A stretch of DNA of 26,290 bases from an archaeon (GTDB lineage: Archaea > B1Sed10-29 > JAJSAI01): assembly GCA_024274695.1 (NCBI GenBank), contig JAJSAI010000027.1:1-26290 (forward strand), read 5' to 3'. Below the pieces are notes generated by a model. The model did not search any database. It saw nothing but the letters and a program-made list of their open reading frames with translations, and had not been told where the DNA came from. This document shows, piece after piece, positions 7,070 through 13,068 of this stretch. How positions within the stretch are numbered: position 1 is the stretch's first letter; every line of letters begins with the position of its first letter. The translations under genes were made by a program, and so were the position numbers.

Positions 7070-8353
7070 ATGGACAGGCTGATGGACTACGAGCCCGTGC
7101 TTAAGAAGATAAGGCCCTCTGAAGAAGAGGTTAAGAAGACTCAGGAGATTGCCAAGAAGATCATATCCAAGCTGAACAAACTCGGGTACGAGGCAGTGCT
7201 CGTGGGATCAAGGGCCAGGGGAACCTTCCTGGCTAACTCAAGGGACATGGACATATTCTTTTTCTTCCCGCAGAACCTGCCCAGGGAAAAACTTGAAAAA
7301 GAAGGGATAAGCGTCGCCAAAAAGGTTCTCAGGGGGCACAGGGTAAAAGTCCACTACGCGGAACACCCTTACGCTAAGACCGTGATAAAAGGAATAACAG
7401 TGGAGCTTGTTCCCTGTTATAAGGTCAAGGACAAGATAATCTCAGCGGTTGACAGAACCCCCTTGCACAACGAGTTTCTGCTGCATAACCTCAGGCCAAT
7501 GCACAGGGACGAGGTGCTCTTACTGAAACAGTTCCTCAGGAACATTGACGCGTACGGGGCAGAGCACAGGGTGCACGGGTTCTCAGGGTACCTGTGCGAG
7601 CTCCTCATACTTTATTATGACACGTTCGACAACCTCGTGAAGAACGCTGCAGAATGGAAGCACAAGACAGTGATAGACATAAAAGGACACTGCAAGAACC
7701 CTGAAAAGTTCAAGGAGCCCCTGGTGGTCATAGACCCAGTAGACCCTGACAGGAACGTTGCAGCTGCCGTCAGCAGGAAGGTGCTCAGCAGGTTCATACA
7801 GACCTGCAGGGACTTCCTGAAGAAGCCTGGGCCGGACTTTTTCTTCAAGAAGAAAGAGGTGAACGTCAAGAAAGAGGCTTCTGGAAGGAACCTTGTGGGA
7901 ATCGTGTTCAAGTATCCTAAGGAAACCGTGGAGGAAATAGTCTGGGCCCAGCTTGAAAAGCTCGCCAGAATACTCAAGGACGGCATGGAAAGAAAGGGCT
8001 TTGAGGTGCTCGGGTCAAGCTACTGGACCGACGAAAAATCAAAGTGCGCGGTGATACTGGACCTTAACACTACAGAGCTGGGCGCCTGGGAAAAGCACAG
8101 GGGGCCAGAGGTCTGGGACAGGGAAAACTGCGAAAGGTTCATAGAAAAGAACGCGAAGTACTTCTTCCGCAAGAGCAGGGTGTACGCGTGGAGGAAAAGG
8201 GACTGCACCAAGGCAGAAGAGTGCTTGAAGAAGATCATCGAAAGCGAAGAGCTTCCGAGCAGGCTTTCCAAGAACGCTAAGAAAGCGAAGGTGAAGAAAG
8301 GGCTGAACATACCCCGGGAAGCGCTGCAGGAGTACTTCAGGTGGTACGGTTGA
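7070..8353 (+). CDS. cca: CCA tRNA nucleotidyltransferase (archaeal class I)
   Basis: This enzyme adds CCA to the 3' end of tRNAs; neither tRNA gene in this window encodes its CCA. The class I signature VGSRARGTFLANSRDMDIFFFF carries the GS motif and the DMD carboxylates that bind the two metal ions, followed by the archaeal KVHYAEHPYAKTVIKGITVELVPCYKV strands. The C-terminal tail/body region (for example ELGAWEKHRGPEVWDRENCERFI) is typical of archaeal CCA enzymes. The length (427 residues from 7070) is normal. An upstream ATG at 7043 lies inside the TATA-like box, so the ATG at 7070 is preferred. It is first in an overlapping operon with an HD-domain gene and deoxyhypusine synthase. Confidence 0.95.
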   Translation: MDRLMDYEPVLKKIRPSEEEVKKTQEIAKKIISKLNKLGYEAVLVGSRARGTFLANSRDMDIFFFFPQNLPREKLEKEGISVAKKVLRGHRVKVHYAEHPYAKTVIKGITVELVPCYKVKDKIISAVDRTPLHNEFLLHNLRPMHRDEVLLLKQFLRNIDAYGAEHRVHGFSGYLCELLILYYDTFDNLVKNAAEWKHKTVIDIKGHCKNPEKFKEPLVVIDPVDPDRNVAAAVSRKVLSRFIQTCRDFLKKPGPDFFFKKKEVNVKKEASGRNLVGIVFKYPKETVEEIVWAQLEKLARILKDGMERKGFEVLGSSYWTDEKSKCAVILDLNTTELGAWEKHRGPEVWDRENCERFIEKNAKYFFRKSRVYAWRKRDCTKAEECLKKIIESEELPSRLSKNAKKAKVKKGLNIPREALQEYFRWYG

Positions 8354-9195
8354 CGGGCCTGGACACCGTTCTGCGCTCTAAAGAAGTAGAGAAAGCGATC
8401 GCACTCGCCCTCGACTACCTGCAGAAGAGGATGACCAGACAGCTCGCCTCGCACTCTCTAGGACACCTTTACTACACCGCGAAAAAAGCGGTTGAAGAAG
8501 CGGTGAAAGAGGGAGTCAGGGATCCGGAGGTACTGCGGGACATCTTCATCTCGGGAATATACCACGATCTCGTAAGAACAGGGAAGACAGTGAGCGGCGA
8601 GAAGGACGCTGTCGTGTCAGCCAAAAAAGCTGAAAGAATGCTGGAGGGCGTGCTACCAGAAGAAAGGAGGAAGAGGATCTCGAAAATAATAAGAGGAGAC
8701 GCGCCCGAAGCAAGGTACCTGTTCATGGCAGACTATTCTGAGTTCACGCCCTACAGGGCATACTCTTTCGGGTACTACGAGCACCCCATCCTAGGGCCAG
8801 CGGTCCTAGCGCTGCACAAGCTCGAGGGAGAGGACTTCAGGGACTTGTACTGGAAAGAAATGCGCAGAAAAGAAGAAGAGCTGAAAAGAATGGGGGTGGA
8901 CGAGGAGAGGATACGAGAACTGAGAGAAAAAGCCAGGACAAGCGCCTTACAGCTTGAAGAAACCTACAGGAAAAGGTGGGGCGACAGAAAAGGAAGGAAA
9001 ATGGCAGGACAGGCAGGAGTAGCCATTGAAGTCCACAGAATGAAAAAAGCTTTAAAAGAGCTGGGCAGAATGTTCCCAGGACTAAAGACAAGGTTCCCTA
9101 GGATATTCGAAACAGGAGGAACAAGCGTCACAAGAGTCCCGAGAAGACCCGTGTACCGGTACGAGAGAGGAAAACTGAGGAGAAGGAGAGCATGA
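8341..9195 (+). CDS. HD-domain protein, probable metal-dependent phosphohydrolase
   Basis: A 284-residue protein. Residues 38-76 show a divergent HD pattern: His38 and His42 in SHSLGHLYYTAKKA, then His75-Asp76 in SGIYHDLVRTG, with a later Asp131 in FMADYSEF as a possible fourth ligand. HD proteins hydrolyse phosphoester bonds of nucleotides or RNA; the substrate here is unknown. Residues 165-230 are long charged helices (coiled-coil-like) and the C-terminus is strongly basic (PVYRYERGKLRRRRA), which suggests nucleic-acid contact. It overlaps cca by 13 nt. A TTG at 8350 preceded by AGGTGG is an alternative start to the GTG at 8341. Its 3' end overlaps the next gene by ATGA. Its place between cca and a translation-factor modification enzyme hints at an RNA-related role (inference). 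Confidence 0.8.
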   Translation: MVRLTGLDTVLRSKEVEKAIALALDYLQKRMTRQLASHSLGHLYYTAKKAVEEAVKEGVRDPEVLRDIFISGIYHDLVRTGKTVSGEKDAVVSAKKAERMLEGVLPEERRKRISKIIRGDAPEARYLFMADYSEFTPYRAYSFGYYEHPILGPAVLALHKLEGEDFRDLYWKEMRRKEEELKRMGVDEERIRELREKARTSALQLEETYRKRWGDRKGRKMAGQAGVAIEVHRMKKALKELGRMFPGLKTRFPRIFETGGTSVTRVPRRPVYRYERGKLRRRRA

Positions 9196-10106
9196 AAAAA
9201 GTTGAAGACTATACTATTTCGGGGAACACGAGCCTGTCAGACCTTCTTGAGAACTGGGCTCGTGCAGGAGGTTTCGTGGCCAAAAAACTGGCGGACGCCG
9301 CGGACATCGTCCGGGAGATGACCGAAAGGGATGACTGCTATAACTTCCTGTCCTTCCCGGCGTGCATCATCTCAACAGGCCTTAGGGGAGTCATAGTCCA
9401 GTTGCTTGAGAAGAAAAAGTTTGACGCCGTGGTAACCACCTGCGGGACCCTTGACCACGATATCGCGAGAGCGTATGGGGAGTACTACCACGGGAGCTTC
9501 ATGCTTGACGACGAGGAGGTTAGAGAAAAAGGTTTCTCCAGGCTCGGGAACGTGCTCGTGCCCACCAGCGTTTACGGGGACGAGGTCGAGAAAAGGGTAA
9601 TGCAGTGGCTCCAGGAAATCTACGACGAGGGCAAGAGGGAGCTCGGGACCTACGAGCTCGTGTGGGAGTTCGGGAAAAGAATGCCTGAAAACACGATATG
9701 CCACCAGGCCTGGAAGAACAAGATCCCCGTGTTCATTCCCGGGATAACCGACGGGGCCATAGGCACTCACCTGCTAATGTTCTCTCAGGATCATTCCGAC
9801 TTCAGGGTGAACGTGCTCAGGGACGAGAAGATGCTCTCGGACATCGTGTTCGATCATCCAGTGACAGGAGCGCTCATGATAGGCGGGGGCATCTCAAAGC
9901 ATCACGTGATCTGGTGGAACCAGTTCAAGGACGGCCTGGACTACGCGGTCTACCTGACCAGCGCCCCAGAATGGGACGGGAGCCTGTCAGGAGCCAGGAT
10001 GAGAGAAGCCATAAGCTGGGGGAAGCTCAAGGCCAGGGCAAGGTACGTCACGGTAGAAGGAGACGCGACCGTGAACCTGCCCCTTGTCGTGAGCAGGATA
10101 CTATAG
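9192..10106 (+). CDS. dys: Deoxyhypusine synthase
   Basis: Deoxyhypusine synthase transfers the aminobutyl group of spermidine to a lysine of aIF5A, using NAD, as the first step of hypusine formation. The 304-residue sequence carries the family landmarks in order: FLSFPACIISTGLRG, FDAVVTTCGTLDHDIARAYG near residues 77-96, the ENTICHQAWKNKIPVF helix, GITDGAIGTHLLMF, GGGISKHHVIWWNQF near residues 231-245 with the catalytic lysine, and EWDGSLSGARMREAISWGK. All are intact. The start ATG overlaps the preceding stop codon (ATGA), so it is translationally coupled to the HD-domain gene. It ends about 100 bp before the 3' end of a convergent tRNA-Arg gene. Confidence 0.96.
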   Translation: MKKVEDYTISGNTSLSDLLENWARAGGFVAKKLADAADIVREMTERDDCYNFLSFPACIISTGLRGVIVQLLEKKKFDAVVTTCGTLDHDIARAYGEYYHGSFMLDDEEVREKGFSRLGNVLVPTSVYGDEVEKRVMQWLQEIYDEGKRELGTYELVWEFGKRMPENTICHQAWKNKIPVFIPGITDGAIGTHLLMFSQDHSDFRVNVLRDEKMLSDIVFDHPVTGALMIGGGISKHHVIWWNQFKDGLDYAVYLTSAPEWDGSLSGARMREAISWGKLKARARYVTVEGDATVNLPLVVSRIL

Positions 10107-10123
10107 CAAAAAGGTTCTTTTGG

Positions 10124-10143
10124 CGCCCCCGCCGGGATTCGAA
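10124..10143 (-). repeat. Duplicate of the tRNA-Arg 3' end
   Basis: The 20 bases CGCCCCCGCCGGGATTCGAA at 10124-10143 are identical to 10209-10228, which encode the T-loop, 3' T-stem, 3' acceptor strand and discriminator base of tRNA-Arg. The copy lies 85 bp downstream of the tRNA 3' end, and the rest of the tRNA is absent. A duplicated tRNA 3' end is the classic footprint of site-specific integration (an att site) or of a small local duplication. No integrase is visible here. Confidence 0.7.
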
Positions 10144-10243
10144 AGGGGAGACACCAAGGTTTCTCCCTCTACCCTCTTCCTTTCCAACATCCTGCATGGA
10201 AAATGAAACGCCCCCGCCGGGATTCGAACCCGGGTTACAGGCT

Positions 10244-10401
10244 GTTCGCGCAGCCCTTTCCTCTCTTTTCCGTGAATGCATCCTACTGGAATACTTGCCC
10301 TTTCTCTTCCACGAACCACTTGCCCTTTCTCTTCCATGAACTACTTGCCCTTTCTCTTTTCCGTGAACGCTTTTCTCTTTCGGGAAAGAGAAAAGGGTTC
10401 T
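10244..10401 (-). other. Intron of tRNA-Arg
   Basis: The 158-nt intron is long for an archaeal tRNA intron. Its 5' part (plus positions 10370-10395) forms an 11-bp perfect hairpin (CTTTTCTCTTT / AAAGAGAAAAG with a 4-nt loop). Its 5' CCCTTTTCTCT can instead pair with AGAGGAAAGGG at its 3' end, closing the intron next to the bulge-helix-bulge. The middle consists of tandem repeats. There is no homing-endonuclease gene. Confidence 0.75.
10294..10368. repeat. Tandem 25-bp repeats inside the tRNA intron
   Basis: Three consecutive units start at 10294, 10319 and 10344. Each begins CTTGCCCTTTCTCTT and continues with CCAYGAAC; the third has two extra T. A fourth, diverged copy (ctttcctctcttttccgtgaatg) lies at about 10255-10277. 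The units have no spacers and no palindromic structure, so this is a simple tandem array. Confidence 0.85.
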
Positions 10402-10425
10402 CCGCAAGCCCGCGTCCTGTCCAGG

Positions 10426-10986
10426 CTAGACTACGGGGGCGTCTTTTGAGAGCGCGAACACGGAGTAGTTGAGTATGTCCTGCAGGTGCTGGTCCAGTTC
10501 TTTTATCCTGCCCTGCTTTGCAAGGCTTTTGGCCCGGAGTATTTTCACGAGCACTTGGTCTGTTATGGCCTTTTGGCTCATGTCCTTCCAGGCCTGCCCG
10601 TAGTCGTGTTCTTTTTTGGCCAGCAGTTCTTTTACCCTCGCGGTCACCTTGTTGTAAGCGTCCATTATCCTGTCAGCGTCCGCGTCCGGGACCTCTCCTG
10701 ACCTCATTATTTTCTCGGTGTCAGGCAGGACTTCAGGGTACCAGAGCCTCATAAGCCCCATCACGCAGTAGTTTATTATCCCAAGGTATTCTGATTCAGC
10801 GCTTTCTCCCACCCTGTTTTCTTTTGTTTCCTGCAGGGTTCGGATTCTCTTGGCTTTTATCCAGAGCTGGTCCAGGAGCGATTCCCACCTTAGGATGGTC
10901 CACGCCAGCCCGTAGTCTCCGAGCTTTTTTTTGAAAACGCTCCTGGCCCTGGAGACCACGTTATCATAGTACGAAAGGTCTGGCAT
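10426..10986 (-). CDS. DUF1599 (Nmad1-like) protein
   Basis: The 186-residue protein has two similar halves. The first contains FKKKLGDYGLAWTILRWESLLDQLWIKAKRIRTL and IINYCVMGLM; the second has KKEHDYGQAWKDMSQKAITDQVLVKILRAKSL and ILNYSVFALS. This two-repeat pattern with HDYGxAW and NYxVxxL is that of DUF1599, the 'nucleotide modification associated domain 1' family, which I know mainly from Bacteroidetes and phages, where it is linked to modified nucleotides. Its molecular function is unproven. An archaeal copy may reflect lateral transfer (inference). A TATA-like TTTAATAC near 11014 lies about 28 nt before the ATG. The last five codons, including the TAG stop, are also the first 15 nt of tRNA-Arg. 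Confidence 0.8.
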   Translation of the reverse strand: MPDLSYYDNVVSRARSVFKKKLGDYGLAWTILRWESLLDQLWIKAKRIRTLQETKENRVGESAESEYLGIINYCVMGLMRLWYPEVLPDTEKIMRSGEVPDADADRIMDAYNKVTARVKELLAKKEHDYGQAWKDMSQKAITDQVLVKILRAKSLAKQGRIKELDQHLQDILNYSVFALSKDAPVV

Positions 10987-11040
10987 GGGAGAAAGTACGC
11001 GGAAGGTAGTATTAAACCCTTTGGGCAGGGAAACCGTCAG

Positions 11041-11049
11041 TTATAAAAA
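11041..11049 (+). promoter_or_regulatory. TATA box of the Zn-ribbon/aEF-1beta operon
   Basis: TTATAAAAA predicts transcription from about 11071, giving a short leader of about 15 nt with GAGGGTGATC before the ATG at 11086. Confidence 0.6.
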
Positions 11050-11085
11050 CCCCGCGTGGGGAAAACTGCTTCTGAGGGTGATCAA

Positions 11086-11244
11086 ATGGTGCTAAAGTGC
11101 AGCAGTTGCAACAGGGAAGTGTTCGACGACTACATAAAGTTCAAGTGCCCTGCCTGCGGCAAGTTAGAAATAATCAGGTGCGAGAAGTGCAGGGCCATGA
11201 GCGTGAAGTACACGTGCCCAGAGTGCGGTTTTGAGGGCCCGTGA
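11086..11244 (+). CDS. Zn-ribbon RNA-binding protein linked to translation (COG2888-like)
   Basis: A 52-residue protein with four CxxC pairs (CSSC, CPAC, CEKC, CPEC) forming two zinc ribbons, and the family ending IIRCEKC...YTCPECGFEGP. This is the small archaeal COG2888 family, predicted to bind RNA and act in translation, and typically encoded next to aEF-1beta as it is here. The frame can be extended to a GTG at 11056, but the TATA box at 11041-11049 and the GAGGGTG site before the ATG at 11086 make 11086 the start. The aEF-1beta gene follows after 20 nt. Confidence 0.88.
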   Translation: MVLKCSSCNREVFDDYIKFKCPACGKLEIIRCEKCRAMSVKYTCPECGFEGP

Positions 11245-11264
11245 CAACAGGAGGATGATCAAGA

Positions 11265-11519
11265 ATGGGAAAAGCGCTTGCTGTTTACAGAGTGTACCCT
11301 GAAGAGGGTGCTGATGTTGACCAGGTGATAGAAGAACTGAAGAAGATAGAGAAGGTGAAGGCCATAGAAAAAGAGCCCATCGCGTTCGGGCTCGTGGCCA
11401 TAAAAGTGGGCCTCCTGCTTGATGACAAGCAGGACGATCCTGAAGAGTGGGAGAAGAAGGTCAGGCAGGCAAAGGGAGTCGGGGAAGTGGAGTCCCTGGA
11501 AGTGAGCCTGATCAGCTGA
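11265..11519 (+). CDS. ef1b: Elongation factor 1-beta (aEF-1beta)
   Basis: This is the guanine-nucleotide exchange factor that reloads aEF-1alpha with GTP during translation. The 84-residue length and sequence (MGKALAVYRVYPEEGADVDQV, EKEPIAFGLVAIKVGLLLDD, then a final VGEVESLEVSLIS) match the single-domain archaeal form. A good ribosome-binding site (AGGAGGATGATC) precedes the ATG. It is second in a two-gene operon with the Zn-ribbon protein. Its last 8 bp overlap the 3' end of the convergent coiled-coil gene. Confidence 0.95.
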   Translation: MGKALAVYRVYPEEGADVDQVIEELKKIEKVKAIEKEPIAFGLVAIKVGLLLDDKQDDPEEWEKKVRQAKGVGEVESLEVSLIS

Positions 11520-12054
11520 GTCGCCCTTCTTTTCTGAGGGTGCCTTCCTTTCTTTCTTTTTCTCTCTTGAGCGCGCGGCTTATGCGCTCTATTCTCTCGT
11601 GCAGGTACTCTATTTCTTTGAGCAGTTCTTCCCTTTCTTTCCCGCTCAGGGCTGATGCTTCCTCTTCAGCGTCCCACAGCATGGACTGGTACACCGTGAG
11701 TTCTGTCTCAAGCTCTTCTCTTCCTTTTTCCTTGCTGGAAACGAATTCAGAGTTTATTCTTTTGGAGAGGATGTCCTGGACCACACGGTTTTTCAAGGAG
11801 AGTCCCCTGAGCTCCAGGTCAGCCAGCGCATTCTGGAGCTTTTCGTACTTGTACCGCAGGACGTCCAGCCTCTGGCGTATTTCTTCAGCCTTTTCAGGGT
11901 CCCTTGAGAAGAGCTCCTGCTCTTCCTCTGCCTCGAGGATCGCGTTAAGAGTCTTTCTTATTTCTCGTTCTAGTGTTCTTCTGAGCCTGCGTTTTTCCGA
12001 TTTTATCAGGTCTTTTTCCTTCCGGGTTAGTCTTATTCTCAGGACGCGGCTCAT
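11512..12054 (-). CDS. Coiled-coil protein of unknown function, paralogue A
   Basis: A 180-residue, almost entirely helical and highly charged protein with heptad-like spacing throughout. It is a paralogue of the gene just upstream: both start with LRIxLxRxEK, contain SRDP near residues 50-62, and share the core LADLELxGLxLxxxVxQDxLSxxIxSxFV (residues 77-105 here). No enzymatic motif is visible and I do not recognise the family. Its ATG overlaps the preceding stop (ATGA), so the two paralogues are translationally coupled and may form a heteromeric coiled coil (inference). It converges on aEF-1beta with an 8-bp overlap. Confidence 0.78.
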   Translation of the reverse strand: MSRVLRIRLTRKEKDLIKSEKRRLRRTLEREIRKTLNAILEAEEEQELFSRDPEKAEEIRQRLDVLRYKYEKLQNALADLELRGLSLKNRVVQDILSKRINSEFVSSKEKGREELETELTVYQSMLWDAEEEASALSGKEREELLKEIEYLHERIERISRALKREKERKEGTLRKEGRLS

Positions 12055-12587
12055 GAATTCCCTCCCTTGCGCGAGAGGACGGTTTTTATCAGGGTCCTCT
12101 TTTTCTGGATTTCTTCAAGGGTTTTGGACAGGACTTCTTTGTCCCCTTCGTCGATAGCGTGCGAGAGAAGGGTCTGGACATCATCCTCAAGCTCTTCCAG
12201 TCTCCTGAGCTCCATCCTAAGGAATTCTTCAGCGCCCTCTTTCTGGGGGACAAAAACCGATCTTATCTTTCTGGATAGCACGTCCTGAAGCACTTCGTCC
12301 TCTAGGGGGAGGCCTGACAGCTCCAGGTCCGCGAGAGACCTTGTGACCATAGCGTACTCTTTTTCAAGTTTTTTCTTTTCTTTTGTGAGTTCACGGACTG
12401 CTTTGGGGTCCCTGGACATCTCCTCCATCCTCGCTTCAACTTCTATCAGCTCGTTCAGCAGTTCCCTTGATTTTTCCTCCAGCTCCTCCTTTTTGCGTTC
12501 TAGGGCGTCGCGCAGGGCATTCTTCTCCTCCCTGGACAGATTTATCCTAAGAGTTTTCTTCCTTTTTCCCGCTTTTGTCCGGAGCAT
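12051..12587 (-). CDS. Coiled-coil protein of unknown function, paralogue B
   Basis: A 178-residue charged helical protein with a basic N-terminus (LRTKAGKRKKTLRINLSREEK). The shared paralogue motif lies at residues 84-113 (SLADLELSGLPLEDEVLQDVLSRKIRSVFV, given here in outline only). A strong GGAGGT ribosome-binding site lies 8 nt before the ATG, inside the 3' end of the Mut7-C gene, with which it overlaps by 41 bp. The tight packing with a predicted RNase and a paralogue suggests a shared function, but none can be named from sequence. Similarity to Rad50-type coiled coils is compositional only. Confidence 0.78.
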   Translation of the reverse strand: MLRTKAGKRKKTLRINLSREEKNALRDALERKKEELEEKSRELLNELIEVEARMEEMSRDPKAVRELTKEKKKLEKEYAMVTRSLADLELSGLPLEDEVLQDVLSRKIRSVFVPQKEGAEEFLRMELRRLEELEDDVQTLLSHAIDEGDKEVLSKTLEEIQKKRTLIKTVLSRKGGNS

Positions 12588-13014
12588 TTTCTTTTACCTC
12601 CAGAACATTTTTTATCCCGTTCCAGTGCCGGCCCTGCCAGTACACTTTCCCGCACCTGGGGCAGGCCCAGAACCTTTGGCTCCTCACCTTTTCCGGCACC
12701 CCAGGGGGGCGGGAGCCCACTTCCTTCAGCCGGGCGTTGCACTCCGGGCACCTTGATTTCTCAGGGAATTCTGGCTCAAGGCTGAACTTTTCCGCCACTT
12801 CTTTGAACTGTTCTGCAGGGTCTCTTGCCTTCACGTAGTACGCGTTTGGCGCTGACCTGGCGAGGGACTTGTCCCTGGTCAGCAGTATTCTTGCTCCTGA
12901 CTCCTGCAGGACCTGCGCGTCTGAAAGGCTCTCGCCAGCGTGCTTGCAGTCGTACCCCGCCATCCTGAGCCACCGGCAGAGCTTGCCCAGCGTCACGTCA
13001 CAGTAGAACTTCAT
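12547..13014 (-). CDS. Mut7-C PIN-like nuclease with Zn ribbon
   Basis: A 155-residue protein of the Mut7-C family (COG1656), a PIN-like fold predicted to be an RNase. Residues 1-70 carry the acidic PIN-type residues (FYCDVTLGKLCRWLRMAGYD and ILLTRDKSLA), and residues 89-121 form a zinc ribbon (CPEC and CPRC), followed by the conserved YWQGRHW. The length is normal. On the minus strand an AT-rich box at about 13037-13048 lies some 27 nt before the ATG at 13014, so it is probably leaderless; the same box serves divergent rad50. The first gene of a three-gene operon, it overlaps the next by 41 bp. Confidence 0.9.
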   Translation of the reverse strand: MKFYCDVTLGKLCRWLRMAGYDCKHAGESLSDAQVLQESGARILLTRDKSLARSAPNAYYVKARDPAEQFKEVAEKFSLEPEFPEKSRCPECNARLKEVGSRPPGVPEKVRSQRFWACPRCGKVYWQGRHWNGIKNVLEVKENAPDKSGKKEENS

Positions 13015-13036
13015 GCTCGTTACTGGTAGGGTGCTG

Positions 13037-13048
13037 GATTAAATAATC
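13037..13048. promoter_or_regulatory. Shared near-palindromic TATA element, Mut7-C / rad50
   Basis: GATTAAATAATC (arms GATTA/TAATC) lies midway between the ATG at 13014 and the GTG at 13069, about 26-28 nt from each. It is the only AT-rich box in the 54-bp gap, so it could direct leaderless transcription both ways. Confidence 0.5.
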
Positions 13049-13068
13049 GTTTCGGGAGAATATGGATC

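Larger units (their letters stand above)
10209..10440 (-). tRNA. tRNA-Arg (anticodon GCG) with 158-nt intron
   Basis: Reading the minus strand, exon 1 (10440-10402) gives acceptor GCCCCCG, U8-A9, D-arm with stem GTCT/GGAC, and anticodon stem CGGGC with loop TTGCGG. Exon 2 (10243-10209) gives A38, GCCTG, a 4-nt variable loop, T-arm CCGGG-TTCGAAT-CCCGG, acceptor CGGGGGC and discriminator G. Joined, this is a 74-nt tRNA with U33, anticodon GCG, C35 and A20, as expected for arginine. The intron sits at the canonical 37/38 position. A bulge-helix-bulge can be drawn: bulge GG|A, 4-bp helix TTGC with GCGA (one G-U), bulge AC|A. No CCA is encoded. The first 15 nt overlap the end of the DUF1599 coding sequence, and I see no separate TATA box, so it is probably processed from that transcript. 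Confidence 0.85.

Noticed and set aside
10124-10200. A second tRNA gene beside tRNA-Arg
   Set aside because: Only the 3' 20 bases are copied; no D-arm, anticodon arm or 5' acceptor strand can be found.
10294-10368. CRISPR array
   Set aside because: The 25-bp units are directly adjacent without spacers, and they lie inside a tRNA intron.
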